Shown here: in pieces, positions 57,950 through 64,000 of the stretch | How positions within the stretch are numbered: position 1 is the first letter of the stretch | Layout of the letters: each line of letters starts with the position of its first letter | Assembly: GCF_005239225.2 (NCBI RefSeq) | Contig: NC_133294.1 | Coordinates: 15,141,631 to 15,205,630 of the forward strand | Origin: Populus alba | Taxonomy: Eukaryota > Streptophyta > Magnoliopsida > Malpighiales > Salicaceae | Direction: 5' to 3' | DNA length: 64,000 nt | Notes under the pieces: model-generated | Databases searched by the model: none | What the model was told of the DNA's origin: nothing | Seen by the model: only the letters and a program-made list of their open reading frames with translations | Program-made: the position numbers and the translations under genes

Positions 57950-60944
57950 TCTTAATTCACTGGTCTATGCATATATTATATTTAGACCTATGAATCCATT
58001 CCCAGTGGATAATATGAAGCATTCAAATAGTAATCAAGTTATATACTTGTTTATATATATAGACGGTCGTCGATTGATTAGTAGTTGTATCAGCTTTCCA
58101 TTGGGGTTACATTGAGATTTGGATTGTTAGGAAGAGATTAGAGAGTCATTCAGTGGCCTCCAGTTTCTCCAAATGAAACATGTAGCTGCCAATTTGAAGC
58201 GAGGCCGTAGATACAATTCATATAGATGGAGATGTTTATATATAGCTGAATATATATTCTGTAAATGTTTGCTCTTATTATATTGTTATTAAGGAAGCAA
58301 AGAAAAATAGGAGGTGGGATCCTGATATTATAGAAAAATAAAATTGTTGATCAGTGATATATATATAAAATTGTTCTGCTTTACGATTAAACCTTGTCTA
58401 CACAACAGTTTATATTTATTAAAAGTTTCTTAATTAATTATTCCAATAATATATATTATTGGCCATGGTTTGCCTTTGTTGTATATTTGCGTTCATCTTG
58501 ATCATTGGATAATTAAGATTGTGCAATAATGACTTCCTTTTATTGCTCAGTGATGCTTGGCGTTTAAAGATGGCATGCTTGACTCTTTTGCATAATTTTT
58601 TGTTTAATGCATAAACCCTAGAAGGTAAAGGCTCTTAGTTCTTTCGGTTACTTTATCTTTTCCAGCCATGTTCATGTTTGTGAAGAATCTGTAGAGAAGC
58701 ATGTATGAATTGTGATTATGGCACTGGTATAATTTTCTTATGGGTTAGTACATATTTTTTGGGTTTGTAGCAAATCTGGAACACCATATTTCTTCGGAAA
58801 CTTGATTAGTTCTTGGATTTTCGTTTTTTTTCTTCAAAATACAACTTATTGCAAGAAAATAGTTCGAGAATTTGTGATTACTATCTTCCATGCTGGAGCA
58901 TATAGATCCTGATCAGAAACTTGATAAATTTTCTAGTATGGAATTGTTTCATTCAACTGTTCATAACAAGGACAAGAATCATTAGCATTCATAAGCAAAT
59001 ATTTAATCATTGTCTGAGAAATCAAGAAAAAGAAAAAAAAAAGGGGCTAAAACGATTGAAATGGACCCATCTTAATTACTGTTCGTGACTTGTTTTAATT
59101 GTTCTTTTCTAGCTCTATGGTCTTGAAGTTCCTCTACCAGCTTATTTTATTACTATTGATCATTTAGAAACAGATTAATACATAACAAAAATTGTAGATG
59201 ACACAAAGTAATACAGTGTTGGTGATGTATCAGCTGCAGATGTTTAATATACTATAGGAACGTGACAAGATAATTGACACCCATTGTTGTCGCATGAGAA
59301 AGATCGATGATCTCGTGAGCAATAAGCAAAAACAAAACAAAAAAAATTGATAAGTCGAAAACGAAGTTTACTGACCTCTTCTTGGTTTTTCCTTGCGAAA
59401 AACTATCAAAAAACTATATAACTTAAGGACTAAGGTATTTCTTAATGCTGACTTCACAATCGTTGAAGTTATTTGCACAAACAAATACCAAGATTTGTTA
59501 TTTTCTCAAGGAAAAAAAAAAGGAAAGAAAGAAAGCTGAGATTTAGCTTGTTTGGATTGTATCCATACACATCTCTTAATTTCTTGAAAGGTAATATTCA
59601 TGGACAGTTCCTCGCAAGAATTTTCCATCAACTTTAATTTGTATGGAAAGCTATGGAGTCTGTGCACATGAGAGAGCTTTCTGATACATGCTTCTAGAGG
59701 ATTGTAGCAGCTATAGCAAGGGATCGAATTTACAGAAAGTTGATTTTCATTTATTCTAAGAAATAATTAAATATATTGTATCTTTGGTGTAATCTCAAAA
59801 AGAATGCTAGATATTTGAGGGTGGGTGTCCTTTTCTTGATTTCATCTGGCTAGTGATGAATGAATGATTAGACATAGCTAGCTAAGTATATTCCATGACC
59901 TAGAGGCGAAGGTCGCACAAATATTGACAGCAAGAGGCTACCTGACAAATGGCTTTTATCTTGCTGACTATGGGACCATCTCATCATCATCATCATCATC
60001 ATCATCGAAAGGAATCATCATCTTAGAACCACACAAAATTATTATCTCCTCTAATTGCATTCCTTTCCAAGGAAAGAGTACAGAACAACTTTACAAAGAA
60101 ATCAATTTATAACTGCTTAGTTTTGGAATGTAAATTGATATTTTGACAGAATTTCCCATTATCGTTGGATCCGAATCTCTTTTTAGGACTATGCTTTCTA
60201 TTAATCAGGCCTTGAAAGCTTTGCAAATATGATTTAGAGACGAATACTGGTTATAATCAGTTTCCACGATAATCTTCTTTTGACATGCATGCTTACATGT
60301 GGCTTTCCTGTGATCGATGCTTCAAGAACATGGAATGTTAACAAGTTGAGTGGTTAATTATCAACTTGTGAGAAAGAATGCTGGAAATTAATAAGAGAAA
60401 TGCACCCAGGTCTCTCTCTCCCAAAACAAATGGTCATCTTCAACGTAGATATGCAGAGATCAGGGATGCTGTTTCATTTTCATAAATGAAGGTACCGAAA
60501 AGGAAGGGGTTCTCATTGATGAGGCCATGGCCAGCCAACTAAAATTCTATACAATCTTTAGGCCCATGATTGAGCTTGAAGATCTGTGAAGAGGGATTAA
60601 CATCTATTTTATCTGCGACCCACAAATTGACAGATGCTTCCCAAGCTGTTCCAGGCAGCTGAAAAGTACTGGACCATTGATGATTTCTAGCTGACAAGGG
60701 CCAAGTTGCTCAATTATCCTAGCTTGTTATGGCAAATGGTAGGCAGCAATGTCTAGCTCATAGTTGAACATTTAGCCATGCCCCCACAGAGAGAAAAAAG
60801 GCAAGAAGATCAAGCTTATTAATCATGTTTGTGATCAGTCATCATCATTACATGAATGGAAAAATAATTGAGGATTTGGGTTGCGTATAGCTGGCAGTGG
60901 GTTGGGCTTGGAATAACCGTGGGTATATATGTCATTCTTGATGT
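57950..60944. other. Intergenic stretch after the second NAC gene
   Basis: No supported gene. It has a (TCA)n run at 59979-60005, inside a chance frame at 59924-60112. Around 60440-60760 the DNA is less AT-rich but no protein can be read from it. Confidence 0.4.
58337..58342 (+). terminator. Poly(A) signal candidate of the NARS1-group NAC gene
   Basis: AATAAA, 388 bases after the stop. Distant, so the real site may be earlier and non-canonical. Confidence 0.3.
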
Positions 60945-61110
60945 ATTATGGTAAAATGTTTCAGTAATTTTTTAAAAAAAATTAATTAAAAATATATTAA
61001 AATATATTTTTTTAAATCAACACATAAAATTATTGAAAAAGAAAAAAAAATAATTTGAAAAGCATAAACTATATTTTCGAATGAAAACTTCATTTAAAAA
61101 CTCTATTAAA
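60945..61110. repeat. AT-rich MITE-like element, copy 5
   Basis: ATTATGGTAAAATGTTTCAG, AATATATTAAAATATATTTT, AATCAACACATAAAATTATTG and CATAAACTATATTTTCG follow the block order of the other AT-rich elements. Borders approximate. Confidence 0.4.
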
Positions 61111-61329
61111 AAATCTATAAGCAAATTCTCTTGAAAATAACATGCTGCTTTGGTTATGCCAGATATGTTTGGTTGAGCTCATGCAAACACCTGCCTACCC
61201 TAATGAGAGTCGGTGGCCTAGCTAGGGGCCCATTGGGCTTTACTAAGAAAAATTTCTTCCGAATTTGGGATACAAGAGAAATTATTAAGAAAAGGTCACT
61301 TAATCATTTACAAATTAAAGTATGATTAA

Positions 61330-61545
61330 AAGTTTGCCCTATTGGTTTTTTATTTTAAAAATATTTTTAAAAAAATTTAATTTTTTTTTTCAAATTAATA
61401 TATTTTTTTGATATTTTAGATCATTTTAATGTGCTAATTTCAAAAATAATTTTAAAAAAATAAAAAATATTTTTTTTGATACATTTTTAAGTAAAAAGCA
61501 CTTTGAAAAAAAAATCGTAACCACATTTTCAAACAGGTCCTCTTG
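61330..61545. repeat. AT-rich MITE-like element, copy 6 (best preserved)
   Basis: TTTTTTTGATATTTTAGATC, ATTTTAATGTGCTAATTTC, a poly-A-rich centre, ATACATTTTTAAGTAAAAAG and the end CACTTTGAAAAAAAAATCG then TAACCACATTTTCAAACAGG. It is a known-looking Populus-type repeat, but the family was not searched. Confidence 0.5.
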
Positions 61546-62551
61546 CAGTTGTAGTCGAATTATCCTAAGAAAATACCAAGAGATTTCAATCAAACGAGGT
61601 GTTTGCTATTAAAAAAAGAAAAAAGAAAAAGTTGAGGTGTTTCATAAACTAGAATGTTTGGTATCCAATTACTTGAGTTCTTGAAGAAATAATCAAATGT
61701 TAGATTTTGTTACATTAAAACACTGTTTAATGACAAAAAAACAGTTCATGTTTTTCTAAGATTAATACTCTTTCATTTATTCTTAGTAAGGTTTTTTTTT
61801 TAATTATTAAGGAAAATTAAACATGCGTTTTTTTAATGTCAAGAAATCCTTAAATTAATTTTTATATATTGGTGGTGAGTCATTTTCTAGTTATAGCTAT
61901 AGTTAGATCTCTTAATTGATGCATTGATGCGGGAAAAATCAATATTGTGTTTCAAAATCAAAACTAGAACGATAAATAATAAGTTAAAGTAACATTAGGG
62001 TTAATTTCCTCTCTTTTTGAGAGATCTGATCAAATCCCCTTTGTAATAAAAAAAATAAATCTGAAATGATAACATGAAATAAAATTAATTATCATTTACA
62101 ACAAACTCCCCAATGGATATATATAGAAAAACAAGCAAATGAGATTCCGTAACTTTCCTTTAATTTATTGGTCATTATATATATTAAATTCCTTTAAAAC
62201 TGAGTTGGCGAAGGGAGTATAAATATCACTAATTAAGAAATAAAAAAAAAAAAAAAAAAAAAAAAAGAGTAAAGAAACTAAAGAAGAAGGAGGAGGAGGA
62301 GGTTCCATTCAAAATCGTAGTTGGAGTTGGTGCATGCGAGTGCTTGTCCAGGGAGGCACTAATATTCCGAGTTGACAAGTTCAACATTTGAAAGTCAAAA
62401 AGAAAGGTTTGAATCCATCAAGCCTCAAATGAGACTCTACCAACTTACCAAGTGTTTAACAAGTCAAGGTCTTCTTGCCAAGCCAATCATATGGAATCAT
62501 GAGAAAATCCTTAAGAACAGCCTTGTCAAGACATGCATCATTGCATTTCTG
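61546..62551. other. Intergenic stretch and promoter of the next gene
   Basis: A run of about 24 A lies at 62248-62266 and beyond, and a (GGA)n/(AGG)n patch at about 62287-62301. No gene; the 78-codon frame at 62372-62608 covers promoter DNA. Confidence 0.4.
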
Positions 62552-62558
62552 TATAAAA
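62552..62558 (+). promoter_or_regulatory. TATA box of the serine-rich-like gene
   Basis: TATAAAA, 123 bases before the ATG at 62675; start expected near 62583-62590. Confidence 0.65.
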
Positions 62559-62625
62559 AGCTTTTAACATGTGCTAAACCAACTGTGGCAACGCAATTCT
62601 TCGCATAGCCAGCTCAAGATCATAC

Positions 62626-62664
<39 letters not shown>
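62626..62664 (+). repeat. (CT)n microsatellite in the presumed 5' leader
   Basis: About 19 CT units with one TTT interruption, ending 10 bases before the ATG. Pyrimidine-rich leaders of this kind are common in plant genes. Confidence 0.9.
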
Positions 62665-62674
62665 GGCTCACAAA

Positions 62675-63004
62675 ATGGAATCCATGTCTCAGAAACAGGC
62701 TAGGGGAAGGTTACAGCTTCCAACAAGACAAGCACTCGGTGAGGGCAATAGGGTTAGAAGAAATAATCAAGTTGTATCGATACCTCCTAGGCCACGCTCA
62801 ACTTGTACGTGCTCAAACCGTCCGGGGTCGGTAAGGTGTAGCAAGCATGGCTACATGGTGCCCGGTGACAAGTTGATCAGAAGACATCAAGCAAATAAAG
62901 AGATATTAAGAAGGGCATTAGCACCACCAAATCGGAGGTTAACCCTTCGGTGGTTTAACTTCCGGCCAACGCCTAGTCGGCTTTCTAACATGTCCATGGC
63001 CTAG
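62675..63004 (+). CDS. Small serine-rich-protein-like protein (109 aa)
   Basis: A single intact exon from ATG 62675 to TAG 63002-63004. The family marks are a Cys-rich core CTCSNRPGSVRCSKH (residues 44-58) and a C-terminal FRPTPSRLSNMS (96-107), which I recognise from the plant 'serine-rich protein-like' group (Arabidopsis At1g67910, At1g24577 and related). Arg makes up much of the chain, giving a strongly basic protein with no signal peptide or membrane segment. Function is unknown in the family as far as I recall. A TATA box at 62552 and a CT-rich leader precede it, which support transcription. A second in-frame ATG three codons on (ATGTCT) gives a slightly shorter product. An overlapping frame at 62571-62834 in another register is a by-product of the CT repeat. 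Confidence 0.8.
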   Translation: MESMSQKQARGRLQLPTRQALGEGNRVRRNNQVVSIPPRPRSTCTCSNRPGSVRCSKHGYMVPGDKLIRRHQANKEILRRALAPPNRRLTLRWFNFRPTPSRLSNMSMA

Positions 63005-63745
63005 TTAATTTGCAATATCTTGCTTCTTCTTTTTAATTTCTTCTTTTGTGAGTGAGTTTCAGCAGATGGCTGTTCTGTATTTATCTCAGAAAACGATTTT
63101 GTCTATATGTGAACTAATTAACAGCAGTTTTTTTTTTTTTTTTTTTAATTTTTCAACATCTTATGACTACTACATTAATATGGCATCGTAGTTTTTCAAG
63201 CTTCTGGGAAATCATATATCTGCTTGGATAGTCAATGTAATCTTGACACTTTCATACGGTATTGGTTTGCTTCGTTGAATATTCAACTAGAATAATAAAT
63301 TAGTTCTTGAAGTTGTGTTGAATTTAGAAATTCACAAAGCTGACCTTTTCTTGGTGTTAAAAGGAGGGATGATTTGGTATTCTCCAAATTTCATTAAGAG
63401 AAGAAAAATCCCAGAAAATAATATTAAAAGCTAAAAATTATTGAAGTGCTTTTTCAAGTAGTAAAAGCAAACATTTAGAGCATTTTGAAGATGATATGTG
63501 GACGAGGACGCGTGCAGACACAATGTGCACGGAATCATGATCTAGCTGGAGCAGAGCAGTGGACGCGTTTTGAAGTCAAAAAGATATAGCCGGGTTAATA
63601 ACTTAATATGAAAGCTATTTTGTTTTTTTTTGCGTTAGAAAGAAGAAACGAATAACACGTAATTGATGAACAGGGTTAACTTGAGTGATAATAGAACCTA
63701 CTACAATTGTCTGGATTGCTGGAATGGAGACAAGTAGTGAATCAT
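63005..63745. other. 3' untranslated and intergenic stretch
   Basis: T-run at about 63127-63146; no gene. AATAAA at 63294-63299 may be the poly(A) signal of the gene before it. Confidence 0.4.
63294..63299 (+). terminator. Poly(A) signal candidate of the serine-rich-like gene
   Basis: AATAAA, 290 bases after the stop. Confidence 0.35.
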
Positions 63746-64000
63746 TCAATCAAAAGCCTCTTGTGTCCCAGTTGCTCCATCATCCACTTTCTTCCCTTCT
63801 CTAATAGCACTGCGTCTGCAACTCGTTTTCTTTCTTATGGAAGAGGGCAACTGTGGTTGCAGATAATCATCATTATATTTGTTAACTGTGCCTGCAGATT
63901 TGAGATTGAAGCTGCCATTGGAATGGTGGGTTTTGAAATTGTATTTCATTTGGGTGGTCAGGCATTTCTTCATATATGCTTACCTGGTAAATTCTTCTAT
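63746..64000 (-). CDS. Possible 3' end of an unknown minus-strand gene (partial)
   Basis: A minus-strand frame ends at TGA 63748-63746 and opens at ATG 63973. Its upstream DNA holds a good splice donor (ACCAG then GTAAGC, about 63985) and an acceptor-like CAATGGCAG (about 63910), so the visible DNA may be exon, intron and last exon of a gene that starts right of the window. The tail reads TSCRRSAIREGKKVDDGATG, basic and coding-like in composition. No domain is recognised, and the start at 63973 would be wrong if the splice is used. Chance is not excluded. Confidence 0.35.

Noticed and set aside
59924..60112. 62-codon frame with a Ser run
   Set aside because: The Ser run is a TCA microsatellite; the rest has no recognised domain.
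1..64000. CRISPR arrays, rRNA genes, organellar inserts, bacterial operons
   Set aside because: No regular short spacer-repeat pattern, no rRNA-like stretch and no organellar or bacterial gene was seen.

Overview
The window is nuclear DNA from a eudicot plant, most probably a poplar or willow relative (Salicaceae). This rests on intron-containing genes with plant-type GT/AG splice sites, several plant-specific families (ABCG half-transporter, two NAC factors, TIR-only protein), very AT-rich intergenic DNA, and repeat families that look like those of Populus. The species call is inference. No bacterial, organellar or CRISPR signal was seen.

Layout. Bases 1-1170 hold the 3' end of a hAT DNA transposon. 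A two-exon TIR-only immune-type gene lies at 2843-3548. From 3.6 to 13 kb come a SINE, a 600-base degenerate AAT tract, a small hAT derivative with a target-site duplication, a possible small minus-strand gene (7688-7876) and an LTR-like relic. A complete four-exon ABCG9-like half-transporter lies at 13202-16511. A three-exon NAC gene of the ANAC019/055/072 (RD26) group lies at 21140-22488, behind a promoter rich in ACGTGTC (ABRE) motifs.

From 22.5 to 56 kb there is no intact gene I can support. This stretch is an archive of decayed elements: two SINEs, a broken Ty3/gypsy gag, diverged tandem arrays with a recurring 3' end, a non-autonomous CACTA element, LTR-like relics, a perfect 28-base inverted repeat and a broken aldo-keto reductase. 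A second three-exon NAC gene, of the ANAC056/NARS1 group, lies at 56617-57949. A 109-residue serine-rich-protein-like gene lies at 62675-63004, and a possible partial minus-strand gene runs off the right edge.

How the genes relate. The two NAC genes belong to the two subfamilies that sit side by side in Arabidopsis (ANAC055/ANAC056 and ANAC019/ANAC018). The window therefore appears to keep that ancient pair, same strand, now about 34 kb apart because of repeat insertions. Both promoters carry ACGTGTC motifs, which fits stress or ABA control. The ABCG9-like transporter and TIR-only gene show no functional link with them. Exon boundaries were read by eye from splice sites and family alignment from memory; no search was run.
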